A DNA stretch of 64,000 nucleotides, taken from Serratia nevei (GTDB taxonomy: Bacteria; Pseudomonadota; Gammaproteobacteria; Enterobacterales; Enterobacteriaceae). Location of the stretch: NCBI RefSeq assembly GCF_024160145.1, contig NZ_JAMYWQ010000006.1:62001-126000 (forward strand). Direction: 5' to 3'. Below the pieces are notes generated by a model. The model was not told the DNA's origin. It did no database searches and saw nothing but the letters and a program-made list of their open reading frames with translations. Positions 47,580-63,018 of this stretch are shown one piece after another (the stretch's first letter is position 1; every line of letters begins with the position of its first letter). Both the position numbers and the translations under genes were made by a program.

Positions 47580-47840
47580 TTACATTTCCAGCTCGATATC
47601 CGTCAGCGGCATACAGCAGCAGGGCAGGATCTCGCCGGCGTTGATAAACGCCAGCGGCTGTTGGCGGTAGGCCACTTCGCCTTTCACCAGCTTTAGGCGG
47701 CAGGCGCCGCAATAGCCGGAGCGGCATTGGTATTCCACCTGCACGTCGTGCAGTTCCAGCACGTCGAGCAGGCAGTTTTCACTGTTGGGGCAGGAGAGCT
47801 GCGTGCCGGCGGCGCGCAGCGTTACGATTGGCGTCGCCAT
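47580..47840 (-). CDS. yfaE: YfaE, [2Fe-2S] ferredoxin maintaining ribonucleotide reductase cofactor
   Basis: The 86-residue plant-type ferredoxin has the cluster motif YQCRSGYCGACRLK (Cys-x4-Cys-x2-Cys) and a distal Cys in the CCCMP segment. In E. coli, YfaE reduces the met form of NrdB and helps rebuild the diferric-tyrosyl radical. It follows nrdB with three bases between the genes, as the last gene of the nrdA-nrdB-yfaE operon. Confidence 0.93.
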   Translation of the reverse strand: MATPIVTLRAAGTQLSCPNSENCLLDVLELHDVQVEYQCRSGYCGACRLKLVKGEVAYRQQPLAFINAGEILPCCCMPLTDIELEM

Positions 47841-47843
47841 CGC

Positions 47844-48974
47844 TTACAGTTCGAAGTCGCTCAGGTCGTCGGCGTTGATCTCCGAGTCGATCTGGCCAAC
47901 CAGGTAGGAGCTCACTTCCACTTCCTGCGGCGCTACCTGTACGTTGTCGGACACCAACCAGGCGTTGATCCACGGGATCGGGTTGGAGCGGGTTTCGAAC
48001 GGCAGACCGAGGCCGACCGCCTGCATGCGGATATTGGTGATGTATTCCACATACTGGCACAGGATGTCTTTGTTCAGGCCGATCATCGAGCCGTCGCGGA
48101 ACAGGTATTCCGCCCACTCTTTTTCCTGCTGGGCAGCCAGCACGAACAGATCGTAGCACTGCTGTTGGCATTCCTCGGCGATCTCCGCCATTTCCGGATC
48201 GTCGGCGCCGGAACGCATCAGGTTCAGCATGTGCTGGGTGCCGGTCAGGTGCAGCGCTTCGTCGCGGGCGATCAGCTTGATGATTTTGGCGTTGCCTTCC
48301 ATCAGTTCGCGCTCGGCGAACGCGAAGGAGCAGGCAAAGCTGACGTAGAAGCGGATCGCTTCCAGCGCGTTCACGCTCATCAGGCACAGGTACAGCTGCT
48401 TCTTCAGCGCGCGCAGATTGACGGTGACGGTTTTACCGTTCACCTGGTGGGTGCCTTCACCCAGCAGGTGATAGTAGCTGGTCATCTCGATCAGATCGTC
48501 GTAGTAACCGGAGATGTCTTTCGCGCGTTTCTTGATCTCTTCGTTGGTGACGATGTCGTCGAACACCAGCGCCGGATCGTTGACGATGTTGCGGATGATG
48601 TGAGTGTAGGAACGGGAGTGGATGGTCTCGGAGAACGACCAGGTTTCCACCCAGGTTTCCAGCTCAGGGATCGAGATCAGCGGCAGCAGCGCGACGTTCG
48701 GGCTGCGGCCCTGGATGGAATCCAGCAGCGTCTGATACTTCAGGTTGCTGATGAAGATGTGCTTCTCGTGCTCCGGCAGCGCCTGGTAATCGATGCGATC
48801 GCGGGAGACGTCAACTTCTTCCGGGCGCCAGAAGAAGGAGAGCTGTTTTTCGATCAGCTTTTCGAAGATTTCATGCTTTTGCTGGTCGAAACGCGCAACG
48901 TTTACCGACTGGCCGAAGAACATCGGCTCTTGCAGCTGGTCGTTTTTGGTCTGAGAAAAAGTGGTGTAAGCCAT
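47844..48974 (-). CDS. nrdB: Ribonucleoside-diphosphate reductase class Ia, beta subunit
   Basis: The 376-residue R2 subunit (E. coli 376) houses the diiron-tyrosyl radical: iron ligands in [38 protein letters not shown] and [15 protein letters not shown], and the radical tyrosine in the [11 protein letters not shown]-containing helix region. The C-terminus ends DDLSDFEL, the peptide that docks on NrdA. It lies 67 bases after nrdA in the same operon. Confidence 0.97.
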   Translation of the reverse strand: MAYTTFSQTKNDQLQEPMFFGQSVNVARFDQQKHEIFEKLIEKQLSFFWRPEEVDVSRDRIDYQALPEHEKHIFISNLKYQTLLDSIQGRSPNVALLPLISIPELETWVETWSFSETIHSRSYTHIIRNIVNDPALVFDDIVTNEEIKKRAKDISGYYDDLIEMTSYYHLLGEGTHQVNGKTVTVNLRALKKQLYLCLMSVNALEAIRFYVSFACSFAFAERELMEGNAKIIKLIARDEALHLTGTQHMLNLMRSGADDPEMAEIAEECQQQCYDLFVLAAQQEKEWAEYLFRDGSMIGLNKDILCQYVEYITNIRMQAVGLGLPFETRSNPIPWINAWLVSDNVQVAPQEVEVSSYLVGQIDSEINADDLSDFEL

Positions 48975-49041
48975 AAGCCTGAATCCATCGTAACGTGGCT
49001 AAATGAAGGGGCCGGAAAATTCCGGCCCGCTAGGTCAAACC

Positions 49042-51330
49042 TTAGATCTTGCAGGCGCCGCTTTCGCAGTCGTCATCGCCGGCCTTGGCAGGCTGCAAAT
49101 CTTCCTGGGCGTCTTCCGCACCGTCGCGGGTATTTTGGTAGTACAGCGTTTTCACGCCGAACTTGTAGGTGGTGAGCAGGTCTTTCAACAGCTGCTTCAT
49201 CGGCACCTTGCCGCCCGGGAAACGGGTCGGATCGTAGTTGGTGTTGGCCGAGATCGACTGGTCGATGAATTTCTGCATCAGCCCTACCAGCTGCAGATAG
49301 CCGTCGTTGCTCGGCATTTCCCACAGCAGCTCGTAGTTGTCTTTCAGACGCTCATACTCCGGCACCACCTGGCGCAGGATGCCGTCTTTCGACGCCTTGA
49401 TGCTGATGTGGCCGCGCGGCGGCTCGATGCCGTTGGTGGCGTTGGAAATCTGCGAGGAGGTTTCCGACGGCATCAGGGCGGACAGCGTCGAGTTGCGCAG
49501 GCCGGTTTCCTGGATGTCTTTACGCAGGGTTTCCCAGTCGTAGTGCAGCGGCTCGTTGCAGACCGCATCCAGGTCTTTCTTGTAGGTGTCGATCGGCAGG
49601 ATGCCCTGCGAATAGGTGGTTTCTTTGAACCACGGGCAAGCGCCTTGCTCCTGAGCCAGACGGTTGGAGGCTTTCAGCAGGTAGTACTGAATGGCTTCGA
49701 ACGTTTTGTGGGTCAGGTTGTTGGCGCTGCCGTCGGAGTAGCGCACGCCATTCTTGGCCAGGTAATAGGCGAAGTTGATGACGCCGATACCCAGGGTACG
49801 GCGGCCCATCGCGCCACGGTGTGCGGCCTTGATCGGATAATCCTGATAATCCAGCAGGGCGTCGAGTGAACGCACCGCCAGGGTCGCCAGCTCTTCCAGA
49901 TCGTCCAGGCTGTCGATCGCACCCAGGTTGAAGGCGGACAGGGTGCACAGCGCGATCTCGCCGTTTTCGTCGTTGACGTCTTCCAGCGGCTTGGTCGGCA
50001 GGGCAATTTCCAGACACAGGTTGGACTGACGTACCGGTGCGATCTGCGGATCGAACGGGCTGTGGGTGTTGCAGTGGTCGACGTTCTGGATGTAGATACG
50101 GCCGGTAGAGGCGCGCTCTTGCATCATCAGCGAGAACAGCTCAACCGCTTTCACGCGCTTCTGGCGAATGCTGTCGTCTTTCTCGTACAGCGTGTACAGG
50201 CGCTCGAATTCGTCCTGATCGGCGAAGAACGCGTCATACAGCCCCGGCACGTCGGACGGGCTGAACAGGGTGATGTCTTCGCCCTTGATCAGACGCTGGT
50301 ACATCAGGCGGTTCAGCTGCACGCCGTAGTCCATGTGACGCACGCGGTTGCCTTCAACGCCGCGGTTGTTTTTCAACACCAGCAGGCTTTCCACTTCCAG
50401 GTGCCACATCGGGTAGAACAGCGTTGCCGCGCCACCGCGCACGCCGCCCTGCGAGCAGGATTTGACGGCGGTCTGGAAGTGTTTGTAGAACGGGATACAG
50501 CCGGTATGGAAGGCTTCACCGCCGCGGATCGGGCTGCCCAGCGCGCGGATGCGGCCGGCGTTGATACCGATGCCGGCGCGCTGCGAAACGTATTTCACAA
50601 TGGCGCTGGAGGTGGCGTTGATGGAGTCCAGGCTGTCGCCGCACTCGATCAGCACGCAGGAGCTGAACTGGCGGGTTGGGGTGCGCACGCCGGACATGAT
50701 CGGCGTAGGCAGCGAAATCTTGAAGGTGGAAATCGCGTCGTAGAAACGTTTGACGTAGTCCAGACGGGTTTCACGCGGGTAGTTGGAGAACAGGCAAGCG
50801 GACACCAGCATGTACAGGAACTGGGCGCTTTCGTAGATCTCGCCGCTGACGCGGTTCTGCACCAGGTACTTGCCTTCCAGCTGCTTGACGGCGGCATAAG
50901 AGAAGTTCATGTCGCGCCAGTGATCGATAAAGGAGTCCATCTGCTCGAACTCTTCAGCGCTGTAGTCTTCCAGCAGATGCTTATCGTATTTGCCCATCTC
51001 GACCATGCGGATCACGTGAGCGTGCAGCTTCGGCGGCTCGAACTGGCCATAAGCCTTTTTACGCAGGTGGAAGATCGCCAGGCGAGCGGCCAGGTACTGG
51101 TAGTCCGGGGCATCGCGGGAGATCAGATCGGCTGCGGCTTTGATGATGGTTTCGTGAATGTCGGCGGTTTTGATGCCGTCATAAAACTGAATGTGTGAAC
51201 GCAACTCTACTTGAGAAACCGAGACGTTGTGTAATCCCTCTGCGGCCCAATCGATGACCCGGTGGATTTTGTCGAGGTTGATGCGCTCTTTACGGCCATC
51301 GCGTTTAGTTACAAGCAGACTTTGGTTCAT
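49042..51330 (-). CDS. nrdA: Ribonucleoside-diphosphate reductase class Ia, alpha subunit
   Basis: The 762-residue R1 subunit reduces ribonucleoside diphosphates. It begins with an ATP-cone (MNQSLLVTKRDGRKERINLDKIHRVIDWA) for allosteric activity control, has the active-site loop NLCLEIALP (about 439, Cys for the thiyl radical) and FNLGAI, and ends with the redox pair CESGACKI. Length equals that of E. coli NrdA (761). Its control region holds two NrdR boxes and a DnaA box. Confidence 0.97.
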   Translation of the reverse strand: MNQSLLVTKRDGRKERINLDKIHRVIDWAAEGLHNVSVSQVELRSHIQFYDGIKTADIHETIIKAAADLISRDAPDYQYLAARLAIFHLRKKAYGQFEPPKLHAHVIRMVEMGKYDKHLLEDYSAEEFEQMDSFIDHWRDMNFSYAAVKQLEGKYLVQNRVSGEIYESAQFLYMLVSACLFSNYPRETRLDYVKRFYDAISTFKISLPTPIMSGVRTPTRQFSSCVLIECGDSLDSINATSSAIVKYVSQRAGIGINAGRIRALGSPIRGGEAFHTGCIPFYKHFQTAVKSCSQGGVRGGAATLFYPMWHLEVESLLVLKNNRGVEGNRVRHMDYGVQLNRLMYQRLIKGEDITLFSPSDVPGLYDAFFADQDEFERLYTLYEKDDSIRQKRVKAVELFSLMMQERASTGRIYIQNVDHCNTHSPFDPQIAPVRQSNLCLEIALPTKPLEDVNDENGEIALCTLSAFNLGAIDSLDDLEELATLAVRSLDALLDYQDYPIKAAHRGAMGRRTLGIGVINFAYYLAKNGVRYSDGSANNLTHKTFEAIQYYLLKASNRLAQEQGACPWFKETTYSQGILPIDTYKKDLDAVCNEPLHYDWETLRKDIQETGLRNSTLSALMPSETSSQISNATNGIEPPRGHISIKASKDGILRQVVPEYERLKDNYELLWEMPSNDGYLQLVGLMQKFIDQSISANTNYDPTRFPGGKVPMKQLLKDLLTTYKFGVKTLYYQNTRDGAEDAQEDLQPAKAGDDDCESGACKI

Positions 51331-51395
51331 GTGGTGTTTTACCTGTCCGTATGGTGCCCCTAAGCAGAAGTGTAGTCGCTCTGCTCAGTATGTAA

Positions 51396-51440
51396 ACACT
51401 ATATATAGGGGTTGTATGTCGGTGAGGTAACAAGATAGTG
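51396..51440 (-). promoter_or_regulatory. Pair of NrdR boxes upstream of nrdA
   Basis: The first box ACACTATATATAGGGG (51396-51411; core CTATATATAG at 51399-51408) fits the NrdR consensus very well. The second core CAAGATAGTG at 51431-51440 matches eight of ten positions. Their cores are 32 bases apart, three helical turns, as required for NrdR repression. Confidence 0.8.
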
Positions 51441-51481
51441 AGAAAAAAAGGCGTTTGCAAGTGAACAAAACCGGCCTAATT

Positions 51482-51490
51482 TGTGGATAA
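51482..51490 (-). promoter_or_regulatory. Consensus DnaA box upstream of nrdA
   Basis: TGTGGATAA is the complement of the high-affinity DnaA box TTATCCACA. DnaA control of nrdAB is known in E. coli; the site lies about 150 bases upstream of nrdA here. Confidence 0.75.
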
Positions 51491-51768
51491 CTTGGGGGTG
51501 AAATCTAACTTGCCGTGCGAAGCGCGCGCCGTGACTGGCGCGACAAGCTTGTCAATAAGCGCGATCAGATTTTACTGAAAAACTGAAAATACCGATCGTT
51601 TGCCGCTTTATTAAACGTTAGAAAAAAACGGCATATTGATCTGATTTAATATTCTAAAAAACTGTTTACAACGGCTATTTTGATCGAAGTCGCGGAAATT
51701 AGGTATTTTTCCGAATGCGCCGCGGGCGCCGCCCCCCGGTAATGCAGGGCCGGCGCGGTTTACAGCGT

Positions 51769-52494
51769 TTAGCCTTCGTGCTGGGTGTGCACCATGTAGT
51801 TCACGTCAACGTTGCGTCCAAGCTTGAAATGATCGGTGATCGGGTTGTAATGCAGGCCGATCATGTGCTTTTCGCGCAGCGGCGTGCCGTCGACCCAGCC
51901 GATCAGTTCGGAAGGGCGAATAAACTTCTTATGATCGTGGGTGCCCTGAGGCACCATCTTCAGCACGTACTCGGCGCCGATCACCGCCATCAGCCAGGCT
52001 TTGGTGTTGCGGTTGATGGTGGAGAAGAACACGTGGCCGCCCGGTTTCACCAGCTGGGCGCAGGCGCGCACCACCGAGGCGGGATCGGGCACGTGCTCCA
52101 GCATCTCCATGCAGGTGACCACGTCGTAGCGTTGCGGGTTGGCTTGAGCGTGGTTTTCCACCGTTTCCTGCACGTAAGTGACGTTCATGCCGCTTTCCAA
52201 CGCGTGCAGCCGCGCGACCTGCAGCGGTTCCGCGCCCATGTCCAGGCCGGTGACCTTGGCACCTTCGCGCGCCATGCTTTCCGCCAGAATGCCGCCGCCG
52301 CAGCCCACGTCGAGCACCTGCTTGTCAAAAATGCCGCCGGCGCGTTGCATGATGTAGTTCAGGCGCAGCGGGTTGATGCGGTGCAGCGGTTTGAACTCGC
52401 CTTCAAGATCCCACCAGCGGGAGGCGACGGCCTCGAACTTGGCGATTTCCTGGTGGTCAACGTTTTGCACTCGGCTGGATGATTCTGCGTTCAT
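51769..52494 (-). CDS. ubiG: Ubiquinone biosynthesis O-methyltransferase
   Basis: The 241-residue class I SAM methyltransferase makes both O-methylations of the ubiquinone ring. SAM motif [16 protein letters not shown] (about 60-75), [11 protein letters not shown] and FFSTINRN are in place. The ATG at 52494 gives [20 protein letters not shown], the family start; the frame is open upstream for 19 more codons. Divergent from gyrA across 212 bases, as in E. coli. Confidence 0.95.
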   Translation of the reverse strand: MNAESSSRVQNVDHQEIAKFEAVASRWWDLEGEFKPLHRINPLRLNYIMQRAGGIFDKQVLDVGCGGGILAESMAREGAKVTGLDMGAEPLQVARLHALESGMNVTYVQETVENHAQANPQRYDVVTCMEMLEHVPDPASVVRACAQLVKPGGHVFFSTINRNTKAWLMAVIGAEYVLKMVPQGTHDHKKFIRPSELIGWVDGTPLREKHMIGLHYNPITDHFKLGRNVDVNYMVHTQHEG

Positions 52495-52691
52495 GGGCTT
52501 GTCTGGCTCCTTGTTCTCGTTGCGCGGATTATACATGTTCCGGCGCGGCATCGTCTGTGCCGATGCGTTTTTAGCGCACTTATCTGCACAATTTCCGTGA
52601 AACAGCGGCGGTTATTTTCCCGTAAAGCGTGCTTTGTGATATAGTTTTACACCTTTGCCACTATGGCAGCGGGCAGATGAATCATTAGTAG

Positions 52692-55349
<2,658 letters not shown>

Positions 55350-55395
55350 AGCACGGTGAGGGCGTCGGCATGCCGACACCGTAATGCACCGAGAC

Positions 55396-55427
55396 AAAAG
55401 GGCCTGGCAGCGATGCTAGGCCCTTTT
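55396..55427 (+). terminator. Intrinsic terminator of gyrA
   Basis: AAAAGGGCCTGGCA, GCGA loop and TGCTAGGCCCTTTTT pair with one G-T wobble and end in a T-run. Confidence 0.9.
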
Positions 55428-55516
55428 TCAGTTCTATGGTTTAATTGGCGCACCGAGCCGCCGGCTGCCGCGCCGGCGACCCCGTGCGCCGCCACTGACT
55501 TTCGTATGGTATCCGA

Positions 55517-58381
<2,865 letters not shown>

Positions 58382-58386
58382 AAAGC

Positions 58387-58416
58387 AAACAGGCACGGCG
58401 AATGCCGTGCCTGTTT
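58387..58416. terminator. Bidirectional terminator between rcsC and rcsB
   Basis: A perfect 13-base-pair stem AAACAGGCACGGC / GCCGTGCCTGTTT with loop GAAT lies between the converging stop codons. Confidence 0.88.
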
Positions 58417-58442
58417 GACGTTAGCCTGCCGTGAAGCGGGAT

Positions 58443-59093
58443 TTACTCTTTGTCCAGCGGCGTCATGCTGACGGAGGAGAGGTAGTTGAGCAGGGCGATG
58501 TCGTTTTCGACGCCCAGCTTCATCATCGCCGATTTCTTCTGGCTGCTGATGGTTTTGATGCTGCGGTTGAGTTTCTTGGCGATTTCGGTCACCAGGAAAC
58601 CTTCAGCGAACAGGCGCAGCACTTCGCTCTCTTTCGGCGACAGGCGTTTGTCGCCATAGCCGCTGGCGCTGATTTTCTCCAGCAGTTTGGAGACGCTTTC
58701 CGGCGTGAACTTCTTGCCCTTCTGCAGGGCGGCCAGCGCCTTCGGCAGATCGGTCGGCGCGCCCTGTTTCAGCACGATGCCTTCGATATCCAGATCCAAT
58801 ACCGCGCTCAGGATCGCCGGGTTGTTGTTCATGGTCAGCACGATGATCGACAACTGTGGATAGTGGCGCTTGATGTACTTAATCAGCGTGATGCCGTCGC
58901 CATACTTGTCGCCCGGCATCGAAAGGTCGGTGATCAGCACGTTGGCGTCCAGCTTGGACAGATTGTTGATCAGTGCGGTTGAGTCTTCGAACTCCCCAAC
59001 GACATTCACCCATTCAATTTGCTCAAGTGACTTCCGGATGCCAAACAGTACGATAGGATGGTCATCAGCAATAATTACATTCAGGTTATTCAT
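58443..59093 (-). CDS. rcsB: Response regulator RcsB
   Basis: The 216-residue NarL/FixJ-type regulator has a receiver domain with Asp10-Asp11 and phospho-acceptor Asp56 (LITDLSMPG) and a LuxR-type helix-turn-helix at about 150-205 (LSPKESEVLRLFAEGFLVTEIAKKLNRSIKTISSQKKSAMMKLGV). It activates capsule, cell-division, flagellar-repression and rprA-like genes as a homodimer or with RcsA. Length equals that of E. coli RcsB. Its start overlaps the rcsD stop by eight bases, so translation is coupled. Confidence 0.97.
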   Translation of the reverse strand: MNNLNVIIADDHPIVLFGIRKSLEQIEWVNVVGEFEDSTALINNLSKLDANVLITDLSMPGDKYGDGITLIKYIKRHYPQLSIIVLTMNNNPAILSAVLDLDIEGIVLKQGAPTDLPKALAALQKGKKFTPESVSKLLEKISASGYGDKRLSPKESEVLRLFAEGFLVTEIAKKLNRSIKTISSQKKSAMMKLGVENDIALLNYLSSVSMTPLDKE

Positions 59094-61788
59094 GTTGTTG
59101 GCTACCTTGCTTCAGCAGTCTGCTGACGAAAAAATCAATCTGACTGATGTTATTCTCGATCTCGGGCGCATCACCTTCTGCGATGCGCTGTTCTAACGAT
59201 TCGCACAGTTGCTTGCCGGGAAGCAGATTTAACATGGCAAACACACCTTTCAGGCGGTGTGCGGTTTGCGACAGCGCATTGAAATCACTGCTGCCCGCCT
59301 CAGTATACAGTTTTTTGACATCGTCGGGTACTGTATCGACAAACAGCCCATAGTAATCACTTGATTTCAATTGTTTTTCATAGAGTTGGATATCTTCTGA
59401 GCTCAGTGAAAGCGGGCTTTCTTCCTGCTCCAGCGCGGCCATTTGCTGTTCGATCAGCATCAGCACGGCGTCGATTAATGCGCCGTTCAGGTTATAGTTC
59501 ACTCGAATGTAGCGTTTATCCAGCGCTTGCCAGCCCGGCTCGTCGCTCGCCAGCAGCAGGGTGTAATCGTCCGCGCGCTGCGGGTTATCGGTGAGCAGCA
59601 CGTCATAATCGCGGTTGACCGCGCGATCTTCGGCGACAAGACAGTCGGCGCCGTAGGCCTGCAGCAGACGGGTCACGATGCCGCGCACTTCATCCGACGT
59701 CACGTCCAGCAGGGCGGTGACGCCGTCGAGCAGCTTTTCCTGCTCCTGCGGCTCTCTTTTCTCCATCTCCATGGCGACGCGGATGGTATAGCGGGTGCCG
59801 ATATCCACCTTGCTGCGAATGTCCAACTGGCCGTTAAGCTTCTTGCACAGCTGGTTGCACAGGAAGAAGGTGAGCCCGGAACCGTGGTTGAAGCGGTCTA
59901 CCAGCGTCTGGCTGAGGAACGGATAGTTGAGGTTGCTGATCTCCTCGTTGGAGATGCCGGAGCCGGTGTCGTTGATTTGGAAAATCAGGCGATCCGGGTG
60001 CTCGGGCTCATGGTCGACAACCAGGGAAATCTTGCCGCAGGCGGTGGTGATAATGGCGTAATGCACCAGCAGCGAGATCACTTTGCGCAGCGCGTTGGCG
60101 TCGCCGATATAATTCTGCTCGACGTCCAGTTGGAAATGCTTGAACAGCGCCAATCCCTTTTGGTTGAGCGCCGGCAGGGTCTCCAGCAGCAGCTCGTCGA
60201 TCATCGCCGCCGGGTTGAACGGCTCGCGCGTAGGCTGCCAGTCCTGGGTTTCCAGCCGGGTCAGCAGGGTGATGTTATCGATCAACCCCAGCACCGCCGC
60301 CGACGCCGCCGTCAGCTGGCCCAGCAGCGCCTGCTGTTGCTCCTCATCCGGCCGGCTGTACAGACGATCGACCAGATCGTGCATCTGGCGCACCGGCTGA
60401 TTCAGCTCGATGCCCAGGTTGTGCAGCATCAGCTTGCGTGCCTGAACGTTCTTGTCGTATTCGCGCCGCGCCTGCTGCAGCCGTTTGTTCACCATCACCT
60501 CTTTATCCTGATCGTGCATCAGGAACAGGTAGGTGTCCGGCGACAGCTGGCTGCGGAAAATGCGGATTTCATACACCTCGTTGTTGACCGTCGCCTGGAT
60601 CACCCCGTGGTGCTGTTCGGCCATATGGGCGATTTTTTGCAGGCTGAGGTGCGGCAGCAGGTGTTCGGCGATTTTGTTGCTGGCGATCACTGTATTGCTG
60701 GCGAAGCTGTAGACCAACAGGCCGGAAGGGAGGCTGGAGACGATCTCCTGATTCAGCGCGCGCTCGGCTTCCAGCTCCACCGCCATGTTTTCGCTCGGGC
60801 GAATGTACTGGCGGCGAATAAAATAGATGCTCAGCATCGACAGGGCCAGCAGCAGCAGGTTGACCGCGATCAGCCAGAGGTTGTTGCGCAGCAAATCGAT
60901 GGCCAGATTGATGGCCGAAACGCGATACACCACCTTGAGCGGCGCATTGGGCAATGCGGCGCTGAACTCTACCCAGCCGCCGCTCATCGATGCATGGGTG
61001 CCGAGAGCGGTTTCCGCCGGGATCGCGCTGTCGTCGAGATTGACATCGTCCGGCAGCAGCAGGAAGTTGGCGCGGGCCAGGTTGGCCGGGATGATGTCGT
61101 TGATCGGTAAATCGAAGGCGATCACCGTCGCCAGGTGCCCAGGCTGATTAAAGGTCGTGCGAATCGAGAACGAATAGGCGTTCTGGAAGCGCTGCTTGCG
61201 CAGATCGGAAAAGCTCTCGCGCTCGTCGAGCATGTTGGCCTGTTGCAGCATCTCGGCGCGGCGTTCGTCCGCCGAGGTGGTCAGGTAACTTTCCCGAAAG
61301 CGCGAAGCCAGCTCTTTGAGCGGCTGGGTGGTGATCAGGCTGAGGCTGTTGTCCTGACCGTTGAGGTAATACATGGCGTAGTTCTCGGTCTTGGCGCCCC
61401 AGCGGGTGTCCAGATAGTCCGAGATGTTGGCGATCATCGCCAGGGTGTTCTCGTCGTGGCTGCCGAAGATCACCGCGTCGGTTTTCTTATGCGGCTTCTC
61501 GACATAATAGACGTCGGGGCGCAGGCGGGTTTCCTGCAAACCGGGATCGACATTCTGCGCCGGCGCATTGCCGAATTTGTCATAGACCTGGTAGGTCATA
61601 TAGCGGTAGGTATCGATACGCTTTTGCAGCGAGCCGGCGATGCTGTTCAGCGTGTATTTCTTTTCCGCCAGCCAGGCGTTGGTGTAGTTGTAACCATACA
61701 GACCGATGCCGATCGTCAGCAGCACGATAAACAGCAGGAAGCAGCGGGTGATATTGCTGGAGCTAATGGTCAGTTGTTTATTTCGCAT
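59086..61788 (-). CDS. rcsD: Phosphotransfer protein RcsD
   Basis: The 900-residue inner-membrane protein relays phosphate from RcsC to RcsB. Two membrane segments (about 12-32 and 298-320) enclose a periplasmic domain; the kinase-like region lacks the active histidine; the C-terminal HPt domain has His844 (TAHRLKGVFAML). Length close to E. coli RcsD (890). The ATG has no strong ribosome site. An MFS gene ends only 21 bases upstream in the same direction, so rcsD may be read from an upstream promoter too. Confidence 0.96.
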   Translation of the reverse strand: MRNKQLTISSSNITRCFLLFIVLLTIGIGLYGYNYTNAWLAEKKYTLNSIAGSLQKRIDTYRYMTYQVYDKFGNAPAQNVDPGLQETRLRPDVYYVEKPHKKTDAVIFGSHDENTLAMIANISDYLDTRWGAKTENYAMYYLNGQDNSLSLITTQPLKELASRFRESYLTTSADERRAEMLQQANMLDERESFSDLRKQRFQNAYSFSIRTTFNQPGHLATVIAFDLPINDIIPANLARANFLLLPDDVNLDDSAIPAETALGTHASMSGGWVEFSAALPNAPLKVVYRVSAINLAIDLLRNNLWLIAVNLLLLALSMLSIYFIRRQYIRPSENMAVELEAERALNQEIVSSLPSGLLVYSFASNTVIASNKIAEHLLPHLSLQKIAHMAEQHHGVIQATVNNEVYEIRIFRSQLSPDTYLFLMHDQDKEVMVNKRLQQARREYDKNVQARKLMLHNLGIELNQPVRQMHDLVDRLYSRPDEEQQQALLGQLTAASAAVLGLIDNITLLTRLETQDWQPTREPFNPAAMIDELLLETLPALNQKGLALFKHFQLDVEQNYIGDANALRKVISLLVHYAIITTACGKISLVVDHEPEHPDRLIFQINDTGSGISNEEISNLNYPFLSQTLVDRFNHGSGLTFFLCNQLCKKLNGQLDIRSKVDIGTRYTIRVAMEMEKREPQEQEKLLDGVTALLDVTSDEVRGIVTRLLQAYGADCLVAEDRAVNRDYDVLLTDNPQRADDYTLLLASDEPGWQALDKRYIRVNYNLNGALIDAVLMLIEQQMAALEQEESPLSLSSEDIQLYEKQLKSSDYYGLFVDTVPDDVKKLYTEAGSSDFNALSQTAHRLKGVFAMLNLLPGKQLCESLEQRIAEGDAPEIENNISQIDFFVSRLLKQGSQQHE

Positions 61789-61809
61789 AGTGGCGGCGCA
61801 TTCCTGAAA

Positions 61810-62964
61810 TCAGCGAGTGACGGCCTTGGCGCTGGCGGTTACCGCCAACAGCAGGGCGGCTACACAGGCGAAGGCCACCGTCAGGCTGGAAAACTGAGCG
61901 ATAAAGCCGATCAGCGCCGGGCCGGCCAGAATGCCGGCATAGCCGACGGTGGTGACGGAGGCGATGGCCAGATTGGCCGGCATGTCGCGCTGGTTACCTG
62001 CGGCGCTGAACAGGATCGGCACGACGTTCGAGGCGCCCAGGCCGACCAGCATGAAACCGACCAGCGACACGGTGGCGTGATTGAAGGCGATGGCCAGACT
62101 CAGGCCGAGAGCGGCGCACAGGCTGCCCAGCAGCAGCACCCGGTAGCGGCCCAACGAATTCACCACCCGATCGCCATTGAGCCGGCCGAGCGTCATGGTG
62201 ATGGAAAATAGCGCATAGCCCAGACCGGCCTGGCTATGCTCGACGCCGCGCAACGTGGTGAGGAACAGCGCGCTCCAGTCGAGCATCGATCCTTCCGCCA
62301 GAAACATGATAAAGCACAGAATGCCGATAAACATCACCCAGCCACGCGGCAAGACGAACATCGGCCCGCCGTCGTCGGCGCCGCTCTCTCGCAGCAGATG
62401 GCGGCTGGCGAGCGCCAGCAGCGCGATCACCGCCAGCACGGTGAGCAGGGTGGATTGCAGCGGCGTCAGCCCCAGCCACAACAGCGCGCTGACGCCGCCG
62501 GCACCGGCAATGCCGCCGATGCTGAAGAAGCCGTGAAAACCGGACATCATCGCCTTGCCGCTGGCGCGCTCGACGATCACCGCCTGAACGTTCATCGCCA
62601 CGTCGATCATGCCGATCGCCGCACCAAACAGCAGCAGCGCCACGGCCATGCCGCCGAGGGAGTCCATCAGCGCCAGCAGCGGCAGATCGATGCACAACCC
62701 GAGCCCCGCCATCAGGATCACCGCGCGGCAGCCCAGCTTACCGGTCAGGAAACCGGTCAGCGGCATCGCCAGCATGGAGCCGGCGCCGATACAGAGCAGC
62801 AACAGGCCGAGCGAGCCGTCATCAATGCCGATGCGCGCTTTGGCGAAAGGGACCAGCGGTGCCCAGGCGGCCATGCCGAGGCCGGCGACGAAGAAGGCCA
62901 GACGGGTGGCGATCTGTTGAGGAACGCCGGGCGTTTGCTGTTCATTGCACAAGGTGGCTGTCAT
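61810..62964 (-). CDS. MFS transporter, YbjJ-like
   Basis: The 384-residue major facilitator protein has about 12 helices and resembles the E. coli YbjJ group in the middle regions (MMSGFHGFFSIGGIAGAGG; AEGSMLDWSALFL; TTVGYAGILAGPALIGFIAQ). The substrate is unknown. It lies just upstream of rcsD with a 21-base gap and downstream of the DUF4186 gene with a 54-base gap, all leftward. The ATG at 62964 is used; a TTG eight codons earlier is possible. E. coli has no such gene between ompC/micF and rcsD. Confidence 0.82.
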   Translation of the reverse strand: MTATLCNEQQTPGVPQQIATRLAFFVAGLGMAAWAPLVPFAKARIGIDDGSLGLLLLCIGAGSMLAMPLTGFLTGKLGCRAVILMAGLGLCIDLPLLALMDSLGGMAVALLLFGAAIGMIDVAMNVQAVIVERASGKAMMSGFHGFFSIGGIAGAGGVSALLWLGLTPLQSTLLTVLAVIALLALASRHLLRESGADDGGPMFVLPRGWVMFIGILCFIMFLAEGSMLDWSALFLTTLRGVEHSQAGLGYALFSITMTLGRLNGDRVVNSLGRYRVLLLGSLCAALGLSLAIAFNHATVSLVGFMLVGLGASNVVPILFSAAGNQRDMPANLAIASVTTVGYAGILAGPALIGFIAQFSSLTVAFACVAALLLAVTASAKAVTR

Positions 62965-63018
62965 GTAAGCGTCAGGATCTTGGGTCAAAAGAGTGGCGAA
63001 AGTTACCGACAGTTTTTA

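Larger units (their letters stand above)
51331..51768. other. nrdA control region and gap to ubiG
   Basis: The 438-base gap contains the nrdA promoter region with NrdR and DnaA sites (separate entries). The rest, about 51490-51768, is AT-rich with no gene; it also holds the 3' side of ubiG. In E. coli the autotransporter gene yfaL lies between nrdA and ubiG; it is missing here. Confidence 0.6.

Noticed and set aside
47727-49175. A 482-codon rightward open frame opposite nrdB
   Set aside because: Covers yfaE, nrdB and part of nrdA in antisense; shadow.
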